NCBI GenBank assembly: GCA_963675135.1
Contig: OY776119.1
Span: forward strand, 80,779,727 to 80,843,726
Direction of reading: 5' to 3'
Source of the DNA: Galeopsis tetrahit
Taxonomy: Eukaryota; Streptophyta; Magnoliopsida; Lamiales; Lamiaceae
Length of the DNA: 64,000 nucleotides
The notes beneath the pieces were generated by a model. It saw only the letters and a program-made list of their open reading frames with translations, did no database searches and was not told the DNA's origin. The translations under genes were made by a program, and so were the position numbers. Of the stretch, positions 36,090 through 48,365 are shown piece after piece (position 1 is the first letter of the stretch; each line of letters starts with the position of its first letter).

Positions 36090-39000
36090 TTATTCAAAAG
36101 TCATATGCATCGGATCAACAAACGATTCAACGATCCTAGCTCTCATCGTGCTTGCTGCCAGTTTCCCAAATTCACCCGACTGCGGCTCTTCACCCTTATA
36201 AATAAATTCTATCACCTTGCAAACAATCACACCGCAGTCCACCGAATCACATCCCTGTCTCCAACTATCAGCTGGAGTTGGGTATTTCAATGGCATATTC
36301 AGAAACGGATGATTACGCTGCTTTGCTTTGAACAAACTGACCAATCTTGCATCTATAAACTTCACCTATAATAATATGACAACAATAAACAAACAAACAG
36401 AAAATATTATAACAATGCTTAATACAATACAGCCAACTACACAATTCCTCTTAAAAACTAACACTGGAAAAACTTACAACATTTAATGACTCCGTCATGC
36501 ATGTATCTTCATGAGCAGTTGTTCTTGGCGGCAAAGAGTTATAAAATGTCCATTCCCTTGTTGTTACATCAAGTTTTAACAGTGTCCAATGGTCAACAAC
36601 TTTTGAACCACTTAATGAACCCATTTCACTTACATTGATTGGGAATAAAAAGATGCTTTTATCTAAGCTGTCCTCAATCACCTTTTCTACCAAGGAGTAG
36701 AAAGATTTCTGCTTGGAAACATTACGATTCGTAATCAATGCCTACAAAACAAATTATAACAATAAACTTATAGTTAATATTTAATATACTCTTACAAAAC
36801 GATTATATTCATAAACCAATTAAAAGTATTATAAGTTATACCCAGCATGTAGCAGTAAACACCCTCACACGTCTAGACATTGGCCTCGTGGTGAAAAGAA
36901 CAGATCGTAACATATCAGCCCATGCATTGATTACCTATAATTATGCAAAATATTATCATATAAAAGTACAAACAAACTTAAGAATGTATTCACTGTATAC
37001 CTTAGTACATTAGAGTCATGCAAAATGTTTACCTGACTAGTAATCCTTCCATTGTTTAGAATATCAATCAGCATCTGTACCGAAATATCGGCTAGTGGTA
37101 TATCAGCGTGCCAAACAATGCAACTGTGATATGCAGAAAAATTTCAATGCAATATATATAGACAAAATCAGGTAAAAGCATTATATATACAAGAATTAGG
37201 CACTAAGTACTCTTTACTTACTGTGGACCACTGCTCTTTAGCTCTGAGAATATCTGATCTCTAACATATGCAGAACACTTCCGAACAGTTGCCAATTTAT
37301 TGTTGAAAGGGTACTTAACAACTCCCTTTGGTTTGTTATCCACCACTATATTCTTCGACGCATCATCATCGGAATCATTGATTTCATGGACCAAAGCAAG
37401 TTCTTTCGTAAGGGGTTGAGGGGATACTGTTATAGCTTTCCTGTCATCAGTTATGGTTCTTCCCTTAACCCTATTCACTAATGAACCTGCTGATGGCCAT
37501 TTGTTCTTTTTCTGCATTACACGTTTCGGGGTCTTCTCGTAAGTTTCTAATATTTCCTCATTCAAATCATCAACTGGTAACTTTCCCTTATCAACAAAAG
37601 GTTCATCAGTATCTTGCTCTTCATAATTTTCAATCTCAGCTTGAATAATTTCATCTTCAATCAATGACTTCGAACACAATTCAGAGGTGACTTGTAGATT
37701 CTTGCTCAAACGCTGATTTTCAGCTTTCAGACTTATAATTATTTCATCTTGAATTCGCATCTTTTGATCAAACTTTGCACTCTCATCTTCAAGCTTCTTT
37801 CTCATATTAATCAACTCAGAAGCTGATTCCTCAATCCTTTTGGCATACTCATCCTTTTCAGTCCTCAACTTAAGAATTTCTGCATCCTTTTCTGTCCTCA
37901 ACTTAAGAAATTCTGCATCCTTTTCCATCAATCCTTTATCACAATTTACCCTCACATCTAGAATCTGTTTCTGCAGAATTCCTATTTGAGATAAATAATT
38001 ATCAACCAATTTAGACTGATTAACCTCAATGACAGGTGATTTCCTCTTTTCGTTGGAATTCATGTTTACAACAACATTATCTGCAGCCTTATCCTTCACA
38101 TTGCCATCCACAGGTGGATTCTCACTGTCCATTAAGTCCATCGCAGCAGCTTCATTATTAACTTCCTTACAAACTTTCAAAACTGGATCCTCACTGTTGA
38201 TTAGGTCCACCCCAGCAGGTAAGTCTTTGTCAAATCCAATATCGAATGTTGGGCATTCAACCGTGAAACTCTCCTTTGTTTTTGAACTGGACCCAACCTC
38301 GAACAATTTTGTAGATGAACCCTGAAAAATACCACTATCCCTTGCACCCATATTTAACTCTGTCTGCATTTCATTCACCCCCCTAGGACTACCAGATGAC
38401 ACATTCCCATCTGTTGCAGGCGGTCCACTTCCTCCTAACCTTGAGCTTGTTTCTGCGCATCTGAAACGACGAACTTCTGAAAGCTGCTCCTTTTCATCAG
38501 TTGTAGGTTTAGGTTCTTCTGTGAAAACCTATATTCCAAAAATATATAATCACAAATTAAGTATAAAATGAAAATGTACAATAAAGAATAACCTATTCTT
38601 AACAAATACTAACCTTTGTTTTGCGAGTCAGTTTGTCAGTCAAGATTGCAGCATGCACTTTATTGGTATCCCATTTGAGGAATCGAGGAAATGCAGATGG
38701 ATTGTTTGGTTTAACAATCCTTGTATGCTCGCATAACCAGAACTAAAAAAAAAAAATATAAGTTAAACACTGTCTAAAGTATTGGAAATGAATAAATGCA
38801 AAAAATGTACCGGCAACAGCATAGCACAACCACCAGACTTCAGGTGTTTGCTTCTCTTAAGTTGACTCTTCAATTGGTCAACTATAAAAGTACTCCAGTC
38901 GTATCTACAGATGTCTGAGTAGTTCTCAAGGTAATGGGTCAAATGCCAAGGTACAGCTGAACTCCGAACTGGACATAGAAGAGCAACCAGCATATAACAA

Positions 39001-40445
39001 CAAACTAATCTTGCCACATCGCGACATGATTCATCGTAGTCTAATCTCACAACCTCCTTCAACTTTAAAAGCACAGGATTTTTATACAAAGAATTATATT
39101 GTCTTGGTTTTGCATGTATATCATTGCCAAAACATCGCATTACCCACGCAGGATGCTGATAATCATCTACTCGTTGCCTGATTTCATCTACTCCACAACT
39201 AATTCCAAAAATAAGTTCTGCATCATGCTTTGATAAGGCGACCCTAGTTCCTCCGATTACAAAACTTTCAGTTTCAAAGTCAAACCTTCTAACTATCTCG
39301 ACGATGTCACTCTCGAATTTAAGACATCTCTTCTTTAATGAGGGATTAACATTTAGGCACACAGAGTTGAACAAAAGCCAGAATGGAGTTTTCTTCAGAT
39401 GTAGTATATGCTGCTCTGTGAATTGAATCCCCTTCAAGTCTTTGATAGTTGTCCTCAGATTTGACCTATAGTAGGTCTCGCTGAAGTCGACTTCTACTCC
39501 AGCTGAAATAGGTAAGAGGTAATTAGATCAAAAATTAGTTTATATGCATATCATAATATGCAGCAGTATTTGTTATGCAGTATTACCAAAACAGTTGTGA
39601 GGTTCTATTGCTTGAACCTCATTATCCTTCTTCGTATGCTTTCGACTCCTTTCGTAGCTTTCTGTATCAGTTTCTGCACATTCAAACACACTTACTGTAT
39701 TACGACCCTAAACCGTATGTGTAAATCTATACATCGAATCTTTATCAATTTATTTCCAATTCTGATGAGCTATCTTTACAAATAACTTTATATATCTTTA
39801 TCTTTTAAGAAACAAATAAGATCTAATGCAGTATTACTATTATTAAATCGTAGCTTTATCAATTACCTTCCGATTCCGATGAGATATCGTTACTTATCCT
39901 CTGTTTACCGCCACCATCACTCTCAAAATCTATACATTCATGTAAAAATACTGTGAGTATTAAGAACTTTGTCTTCAGAATGTTTTATTGAATATTGTGA
40001 TAAGCAACTACAGCAAACTACTAATAGTAATATAATCGGTTTAATTGCGCATAACCTGAATCTGATATTACATGAGAACTCCTTGACAGAACCTTGCCTG
40101 CAGAATATTTATTTTATATAAGCAACAAAGTTACAAAACTAAACAAATTACACTAACAAAAAAGCAGTGACGTAGTACATAAACCTTTACGCTTTTCTTC
40201 TTTCTTTTCTTCCCTCCTACGCTTTTCGGAAGATCCTGTTTATAAACATGAATAGTAATTGGATGTGATTCACTGTTTCCAAATATCATCATTATCTCTT
40301 TCTTAAGCTACTGAAATGTGCCAATTGTTAAATTACCTCTTGTTTCTACACGCCGTACGCTGTCATCAACAACTTTCCTTTGTTTCCCACTCCCCCTGCC
40401 TGATCCTTCACCAAAACGATCATCTGGTTTTCTACTTCTTGCCAT
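36090..40445 (-). CDS. DUF1985-like / coiled-coil / Ulp1-type C48 cysteine peptidase fusion
   Basis: Twelve GT-AG exons join in frame to 1067 residues: 40445-40337, 40235-40185, 40097-40056, 39929-39867, 39673-39587, 39502-38811, 38742-38614, 38528-37222, 37123-37033, 36934-36842, 36741-36478 and 36365-36090. Residues 1-120 are basic and Ser-rich (EKRRREEKKEEKRK, NLS-like). About 140-390 match the DUF1985 plant mobile domain (PFWLLFNSVC, FVIGGTRVALSKHDAELIFG, FWLCEHT). About 560-710 is coiled coil with a repeated LKLRTEKDAE unit. About 830-1060 is a Ulp1/SENP fold: H939 (DHWTLLKLD), N956 (FYNSL), Q1013 and C1020 in QGCDSVDCGV. Such genes process SUMO or relatives and are typically carried by Kaonashi-type Mutator elements. 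The frame is unbroken, so it may be active. Confidence 0.85.
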
Positions 40446-41420
40446 CTTTACTAATACAATAGTACATATCTGTGTAAGTACAATTAGACAAAATATCTAA
40501 TGCACCTATGCACCTTGTAATACATACTCTGAATTCACTAAAAAACTAATACAAAATATTCAGTTCATAGTACACATATTTCTGAAAAAAACACCCATTA
40601 TTTTATATATCTCAGCAGACCAATCAAATTTTGTTCTGTTTCATTAAAAAACCAATTTCATTGTGTCTATCAACAAAATTTTAGGGTTTATGTCCTTTAT
40701 CAGTTAATGGTATGTACTTTTTAACTGAAATTTTTGCACATAAACACTACCAAACAACACATGCAGTTTACCCAATATCTTATATACCTCGACAGTTCAA
40801 ACAAAGTTTGTCCTGTTTCCAAAAAAAAAAAGGGAAAAAAACAAATTTCATTGTTTCTATCAATAACTTTTTAGGGTTTATCTCCTTTGTAGGTTAAAGG
40901 TATTTACTTTTTTACTCATAATTTTGCACAAGGACACTATCAAACAACACATGCAGTTTACCCACTATGAAATACAACAAATATGTCGAACTTGTGTCAG
41001 ATTATCACTATCTCCGAAACATTATTCACCACAAAACCATTAACATCAAACATGCAGATGATCACATACCTTATTCGTTTACTGGTCTTCCCGGTCGCCG
41101 GAAATTTGAAGGACGAAACAATGGCTTGAACAGAATGCACCGTGCAGAATTCTCGAAGCAGAAGAAAGTAAAACGAAATTAATGCGTTTACCTACCTTTT
41201 AGGAAGAATTTAAATCTTTTGGAAGGTGCTAAAATCTCTCTATTTTCGAATTCCCCTTAATCGGATAATTATGGTATATAATTGATTTTTCAAATCCTAT
41301 AAAATATCCGATAGCTTTGAAATGAATAGAAGGTTATAAATGTCCCAAACTTTTCATTTTGATGCTATTAGACAAGAAATGGTATTGTAGGTTTTATTAG
41401 ACTAATCTTATAGTGAAATG
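40446..41420. repeat. Upstream region of the C48 gene and possible right MULE terminus
   Basis: Two direct repeats ('acaacacatgcagtttaccca', about 40,755 and 40,945, with matching 'ttagggtttatctcctttgt' neighbours) give a period near 190 bp. From 41,230 to 41,415 the reverse complement patchily matches 31,275-31,490, suggesting the second terminus of one large element. Confidence 0.4.
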
Positions 41421-42639
41421 AACTTATTAATAAATAACCCATATATCTTTTATACATAGGAAAATTAAATAATTAATTAAATTGCAGGTTAATAAGCTTA
41501 TAGGTCAAAATTAATTGGTTTATAGCGAGACATTAATATTTCTTTACGTCAGCAATATTATTAGTGTTCAAATACGGAGTAGTATATAACATTATAATTA
41601 AATAAACAAGTAATATCACACACCCCTATATACTAAGTTACTAACTGGGAGTTCAGTTTTTGTCATGTGTTAATTAAATTGATTTTTTTTAAAAGTATAT
41701 GTGTAATTAAGAAATATAATTAGGGTCGTTCATATTAAAATTAATGATACCCAAAATCAAAATTAAAATACATTTTTATGCTTATATTACTACTTACCTA
41801 AGTATATTTATACATTTTGTAAAGTAGATTAATTTAATTAATCAATAGTATTTTAAGTTTTTTATGGGACAAATTAACTAATTTAATAATCATTAAAATA
41901 AATTCATTTTTGTATATATTTTTTTGTTAGTAATTATAACTCAATAAATATTTATATTCAAAATAACTAATTATATAAATTTTGGAATCATGAAAATAAA
42001 TTTATATATGAAATTTTATTAGTATATACTCAATACATATCTTTTAAAAATTGAGTGCTACTATATAAGTTAATTATGAAAGTATTATGTATTATGAATA
42101 TTGATTTTTACATATATACACGAGAATTAATCTAGTTGTCTATACACATATGACCAGATTCGATTCACAAGATCTTTTGTTTCCTTTACTTTAATATATT
42201 GTGCAGTGCAATATTTTACAAAAGGACCCTAAGTTTTGTTGAACATGAAAATTTTGTTTATTCATGTGGCATATGAGTTGAAGTAACCAGAAGAGTCTAA
42301 ATATTCTATTATACAAGTAGCGTAAGAAGGCTAAGATGTTGAAAATTAATTTCTATCGAGTTTTCGAAAAGGAAAGTTGTCGTTAAAAATACAAAATTAA
42401 TCACAAGTAACCTTTAAAATAAAATAAAATTCCTATTTTGGTTCATTTATATTCATAAATTACCACCATTACATAAGTCGGGGATTGATATAAAATGTTA
42501 TATATATTGATGTTACAAGGATACAATAAAAATAGAGTCGATCTGTTGGTCGCTTGAGCATGCATTCAAGTTCAATTAAAGTATTAGATTAAATCTTTCT
42601 TAATGTATATGAAAAGTGTATGAACTGTTCACCAAATAT
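41421..42639. other. AT-rich spacer, no gene
   Basis: No open frame with a recognisable domain and no clear repeat ends. Confidence 0.5.
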
Positions 42640-42644
42640 ACTAG

Positions 42645-42858
42645 TAATAGAGATAATGTTAAATAGTATTATTTGTTAGAGATTTTATTGTATTCTTAGA
42701 ATATATCTTTTATGATTTGGTCTTCCTATAATTGTGGAAGTTTGTTGTAGACTTTGTAAATCTCACTATTATATATTTCAGAATACTCAATCACCAGATT
42801 ACGGTGATTTTCCTCTCAATTATTCTTTTCCAAAATATGTATTCTACATATTCTGTTA
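42645..42858 (+). repeat. 5' LTR of the Copia element
   Basis: 214 bp; TA...TA ends with imperfect terminal inversion (TAATAG / CTGTTA). Confidence 0.93.
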
Positions 42859-43028
42859 TGGTATCAGCCTAATATTACCGATCCTAAACCCTAATTCTTT
42901 TCTTTCGCTTCTACATCCGATTCTCTCTTCCTCCCACTGCACGGACTGGTAGCCTCCGTCCAGTTTTCCTTCTCGTCGAGTGTTATATCAAGGACTGGTC
43001 CCCTCCTTCATCTCTCTCGATCGACAAG

Positions 43029-46000
43029 ATGACATCCTCCGCCACCGATCCTCTTCCGGTGACGACGATGATTAATATGATGCAAATCAAGCTTGAGGCG
43101 TCCACTTATCTTATGTGGCGTCGTCAAACTATTCACATGGCCGAATGCTTCGATATACTCGGGCATCTTGACGGCACTTCTCCCTCTCCCGCGGCCACTG
43201 TACCGGCGGTTGCCCCTGCTGTTGATCCGACACCGAATCCGGAGTATACGACATGGCGACTCAAGGACAAACGGTTGCTCAGCGTTTTGTACACCTCTCT
43301 ATCCCCTGATGCCGCGTCTGAAGTGATTGATTGCACCTCTGCAAATCAGGCATGGGTGGCGCTCGAATCTGTTTATGCCTCATCTTCACAATCGCATCAA
43401 TTACGTGAAGAATTGTTATCTCTCCGTCGCGGTGATCTGTCTGTGGAGGAGTATGGGCGCAAGTTTAAACATCTCTGTGACCAGCTGCAAGCAATTGATC
43501 GTCCGATTGATTCATCTGATAAAGCTCACTGGTTTTTACGTGGGTTAGGACTTCAGTTTGCGGGTTTTGCCGTTACCCGTATGGCTATGTCTCCGATCCC
43601 CGCGTTTCGTGACCTTTTGCACCAGGCTGTGCAATTCGACATGATGATGAAGTCGATGGAAGGGCCTTCTCATGCACCTGCGGCGTTTTCTGCTACTCGA
43701 GATGGGCAGCCTTCTTCGGCTGGGTCCAGGCAGGTGTCCCGATCCCAGAACCGTGGCCAATCTCAGTCCCAGCAGCAGTCCAGGCCGTCAGGTTTTTCTG
43801 GTAATGCGGGTGGCTCTGGCAGGCGTGATGGGCAGCCCTCTGGAGGTGGTTTCCGTCGTCCTTTCGTGCCTAAATGCCAACTCTGTCGTGGGGAGCACTA
43901 CGCAGATAAATGCCCCAGGTATCTGAATGCTATTGGTTCGAACTCTGCTGCAAATCTTGCTGAAGCTTTCACCTCGACTTGCAACGTCTCAAACTCTACC
44001 CCTGATTGGTATCTCGATTCCGGAGCCTCCGCTCACATGACGAACCAACTGTCCGCCCTTGACTCTCATGAGTCTTATTCTGGTAACGGTTCTGTTATAG
44101 TTGGTAATGGTAATGCGTTGAATATTTCTCATATTGGCACTACTAAACTTTCAGACGATGTTAAGTTGTTAGATGTACTTGTTGTACCTCATATCACAAA
44201 GAACCTCCTATCTATCAGTAAATTAACTGCGGATTATCCTGTCGATGTTATTTTTTCTGATAAATTCTTTGCGATTCAGAACCGACTCACAAAGAAAATA
44301 CTGGCTCAGGGAAGGTGTAATCAGGGGCTTTACCTACTTGATCGGGGTGTTCCAGCTTTGGTTACAGCAATTCGGGTCAGGAGATTGAAAGCTAGCTTTG
44401 ACTTGTGGCATTTGCGTTTGGGGCATGTCCCGTTTTCAGTTATCTCATTGTTAAATAAACAGGGTTGTTTATCTGTTACTTCAGTTTTACCAAACCCTCG
44501 TTTATGCTCTTCTTGCCAGTTGGCCAAGAGCAAACGTTTACCATTTATGTTGAATGAAAAACGAGCTACTGCTGTTCTTGATTTAATTCATTGTGATTTG
44601 TGGGGTCCAGCACCTGTTTCTACATCTGATGGCTTTAAGTATTATGTTGCCTTTGTCGATGATTTTTCACGTTTTTCCTGGATATATCCATTACGTGCTA
44701 AGTCAGAATTTTATGATGTATTTGTTCGATTCCATGCCTTTGTCTGCAATCAATTTTCTCGAACTGTGAAGATATTTCAGTCTGATGGTGGTACTGAGTT
44801 TGTAAATGGGAGGGTTCGTCACTTTATGCACGAGCATGGTATACATCATCGAATTTCATGTCCATATACACCTCAACAAAATGGCAGGGCTGAACGTAAA
44901 CATCGTCACATCTCTGAAACTGGGTTGTCCATGCTTTTTCATGCACATGCTCCAGCTTCTCTTTGGTTTGATGCCTTTGCTACTGCAGTATATGTTATTA
45001 ACAGGCTTCCATCTGCGATACTTGATAATATTTCTCCCTTTCAGGTATTATTTGGATACTCGCCTAGTTATGATACCTTTAAACCATTTGGATGTCGTGT
45101 TTATCCTTATCTTCGGGATTATGTTGCTCACAAATTAGAACCTCGCAGTCGGCCGTGCATCTTTCTTGGGTATAGTAGTACTCAGAAGGGGTTTCGTTGC
45201 TTTGATCCAGAGTCTTCTCGAGTTTTTATCACTCGCCATGCTCAATTTGATGAGCTCTATTTTCCATTTTCTCGAGCTCCATCTCCCACACAGGTCACTG
45301 ATTTGGATATCTCGACTTTTCTCGACATCTCCTCTGATTCCCCTTTGGCTCCTGTTTCGGCACCTATCAGACAACCGCATCGGTTTTCTGTTGATCATGA
45401 TACTCGTCCTCCCTCGCTGGTTCATGATGAACTGGTTATGCCGCCACATGTGCCTGTCCTATTATAGCGCATGTTCCCGACGTTGGGCCTCCTGTTCCGC
45501 CTCCAGCTCAGGACTTGCCACTTGTATCCACTCATCCCATGATCACCCGAGCTCGTGTTGGGACATTTATACCTCGTTATCCAGTCGACTTCGCTTCTTC
45601 GGCTCTACTCTCTGCACTTGTTACCACCTCTGAGCCTCGTGGTTTCAAGTCTGCTGCTAAGCATTCCCACTGGCTTGCTGCTATGCAAGAGGAGATTGAT
45701 GCACTTCGTTCGAATTCCACTTGGGATCTGGTGCCTCGTCCATCTGGAACGAACATAGTTGGTTCAAAGTGGGTTTTTCGTACGAAATTTCTGGCAGATG
45801 GTTCGATTGAACGTCACAAGGCTCGTTTAGTGGCGCAGGGCTTCACTCAGATTCCTGGTTTGGATTTTCATCATACATTTAGTCCTGTTGTGAAGGCAGC
45901 TACAGTTCGGATAGTCTTGGCATTATCGGTTCAGCATGGGTGGCCTCTTCATCAGCTTGATGTCAAGAATGCTTTCCTTAATGGAGTTCTTGACAACCCT

Positions 46001-47197
46001 GTCTTCATGTCTCAGCCTCCTGGCTTTGTTGATCCTCAACATCCTGATCATGTTTGTCGCCTTAAGAAGGCTCTATATGGCCTTCGCCAGGCCCCTCTTG
46101 CCTGGTACCAGCGTTTTAGCACATTTCTGTTCAGCTTGGGCTTCTCTCAGAGTCGTTCTGACTCGTCTCTCTTTCATCTGCATCAGGGTAATTCTATTAT
46201 TTATCTCCTTTTGTATGTTGATGATATCATTGTTACAGGCAATGATTCTGCTGCCCTTCGTCGCTTTATTGCTCGTACTGGTGACGAATTTGCTATCAAG
46301 GATCTTGGCTCTTTGAGTTATTTCCTTGGCCTTGAGGTCTCCTCCACTGACGCTGGTTTGTTTGTTGGCCAGACCAAGTATGCACTTGACATCCTTGAGC
46401 GTGCAGACTTGGTCGAGGCTAAACCTGTCTCAACTCCCTTAGCAACAGGTGAATCACTTGTCAGCACAGGTCCTACGTTCAAGGATCCCACCCTATATCG
46501 ATCGCTTGTTGGTGCTTTGCAGTATTTAACTATCACTAGACCTGATCTCTCGTATGCTGTAAGCTCTGTGAGTCAGTTCCTCCAGTCTCCAACGGAGGAC
46601 CATTTTCTGGCAGTTAAGCGTATCCTTCGCTACGTGAAAGGTACAATTCATTTCGGTTTATCCTTCACTAAGCGCTCGGATATTTCCATTCTGGCCTATT
46701 CTGATGCAGACTGGGCTCGCTGCATTGAGACTCGTCGTTCGACATATGGGTACTCTATTTTTCTTGGAGGTAATCTTGTATCCTGGAGTGCCAAGAAACA
46801 ACCGACTATTTCTCGCTCTAGTTGTGAATCTGAGTACCGTGCTATGGCCAATGCTGCGGCCGAACTTGTTTGGGTTATCAATCTTCTGAAGGAACTTCGA
46901 GCTCTTCCTTCTACTCGGCCTACTCTGTTATGTGATAACAAAAGCGCCATCTTTCTGAGTCAAAATCCTGTTGCACACAAGAGAGCCAAGCATATAGATT
47001 TGGATTATCACTTTGTTCGTGAGCTAGTGTCTTTGGGCAGAATTTCTACCGGGTTTGTCCCATCTCATCTACAGCTAGCAGATATCTTCACTAAGAGTCT
47101 TCCGCGTCCAGCCTTTGAGTTTTTACGTTCCAAGCTTTGCGTGTGTCTTCACCCCACGCAGCGCTTGACGGGGGGTAATAGAGATAATGTTAAATAG
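43029..47197 (+). pseudogene. Copia gag-pol polyprotein, one frameshift
   Basis: The first segment (43029-45469) holds gag with zinc knuckle CQLCRGEHYADKC, then protease DSGASAHM (near residue 328). It continues with the pre-integrase finger (HLRLGH, CSSCQLAK) and integrase core DLWGP, QSDGGTEF and QQNGRAERK. The second segment (frame open before 45515 to 47197) holds RT with KWVFRTKFLADGSIERHKAR and YVDDIIVTGN, then RNase H (AYSDADWARC, SCESEYRAMA, HIDLDYHFVRE). The two are one base out of frame; the shift lies at about 45,455-45,462, where the proline-rich linker ends in a TAG. Otherwise no stop is present, so one mutation separates this copy from a full polyprotein. Confidence 0.92.
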
Positions 47198-47389
47198 TAT
47201 TATTTGTTAGAGATTTTATTGTATTCTTAGAATATATCTTTTATGATTTGGTCTTCCTATAATTGTGGAAGTTTGTTGTAGACTTTGTAAATCTCACTAT
47301 TATATATTTCAGAATACTCAATCACCAGATTACGGTGATTTTCCTCTCAATTATTCTTTTCCAAAATATGTATTCTACATATTCTGTTA
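47176..47389 (+). repeat. 3' LTR of the Copia element
   Basis: 214 bp, identical by eye to the 5' LTR. Confidence 0.93.
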
Positions 47390-47394
47390 ACTAG

Positions 47395-48087
47395 CACTCT
47401 TTAACGTTAATGAGCGCGAGTATGCACTCGAGTGCGCGAATATGTGATTTTATCTTAAAAATTAAATCAAAATTGGAAAGTTAGAAATCTAAAGCTGAAG
47501 AGAAAACTTGTCCAATATATGATTCAATTAAAGATACGAGTATATAATATGTATTGGACCGATGGAGACAATTGGTGCACGTACATCATCCAATGGTAGA
47601 AGAGGATGAAGATTATATTAATACACTGACGCGCGTCTAATACAAATTGATTAAAAAAATCTTAGTACCAATGCCTGTCTAATTACAATTTAAAGTCTAG
47701 CTAAAGGAAATAATTGCGACCTTTTCAAATGAGAATAATGTCAACATGGAGTATATTTTTAACTCGATTACTCCCCTATGCAGGGAGATCATATATATAT
47801 ATATGTTGTTCTTTGAATGCTTCTAACTTGTTGATTTCAAACTAATTTCATATATATATATTTTTAATCTGTAGCTATGATATTTGCGATTAATAGTGAA
47901 TATTCTTGTTTTGATGGATATATCATCATATATACAGTATTAATTAACTAATTAGATCCATAAAATTATATAGCCCAAATTAATGTTTTTATTAAATTTC
48001 AACACATGCATTTTATTAATATACGCCAAACATGCATTTATATATCACATATAAATAGTTAATTAATGTTGTTAGTGAAATTAAGTG

Positions 48088-48127
<40 letters not shown>

Positions 48128-48365
48128 AATATTAAGACGAGAAAAGTAAAAAACAATATTGGGATAAATATTAATTAAAGGAAGCAACGTATTTGGTGCA
48201 TCTAAAAAACTTAGTAATTACCCAATGGTAGAAAGAGGGCTAGGAATTGATTTAGCATATACGTACTTTGAATATATAAAATAAAATATTTAATTTCCAT
48301 TAATAATATTCAAATTACTAGTGATTAAAATTGGTCACCCACCAATCCACCATTCATGTCGTCTA
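47395..48365. other. Spacer downstream of the MYB gene
   Basis: AT-rich, including the (TA)n tract listed separately; no gene. A palindromic TATGCACTCGAGTGCGCG near 47,421 recalls the ends of the foldback family at 24,934. Confidence 0.45.
48091..48125. repeat. (TA)n microsatellite
   Basis: About 17 uninterrupted TA units. Confidence 0.95.

Larger units (their letters stand above)
42645..47389 (+). mobile_element. Ty1/Copia LTR retrotransposon with non-canonical TA...TA LTRs, recent
   Basis: The 4745-bp element has identical-looking 214-bp LTRs (42645-42858, 47176-47389) that begin TAATAGAG and end TTCTGTTA. A 5-bp duplication ACTAG flanks it (42640-42644, 47390-47394). The primer-binding site TGGTATCAG (initiator-tRNA-Met type) abuts the 5' LTR at 42859, and a G-rich tract (GACGGGGGG) abuts the 3' LTR. 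Pol order is protease, integrase, RT, RNase H, which is Copia. Compact size suggests an Ale/Retrofit-like lineage (inference). Host sequence continues as actagcactcttt after it. Confidence 0.95.

Noticed and set aside
42657..42858. Canonical TG start of the Copia LTR (TGTTAAATAG)
   Set aside because: The 12 bp before it are also shared by both LTR copies, and only the TAATAG start gives the ACTAG duplication and abuts the polypurine tract.
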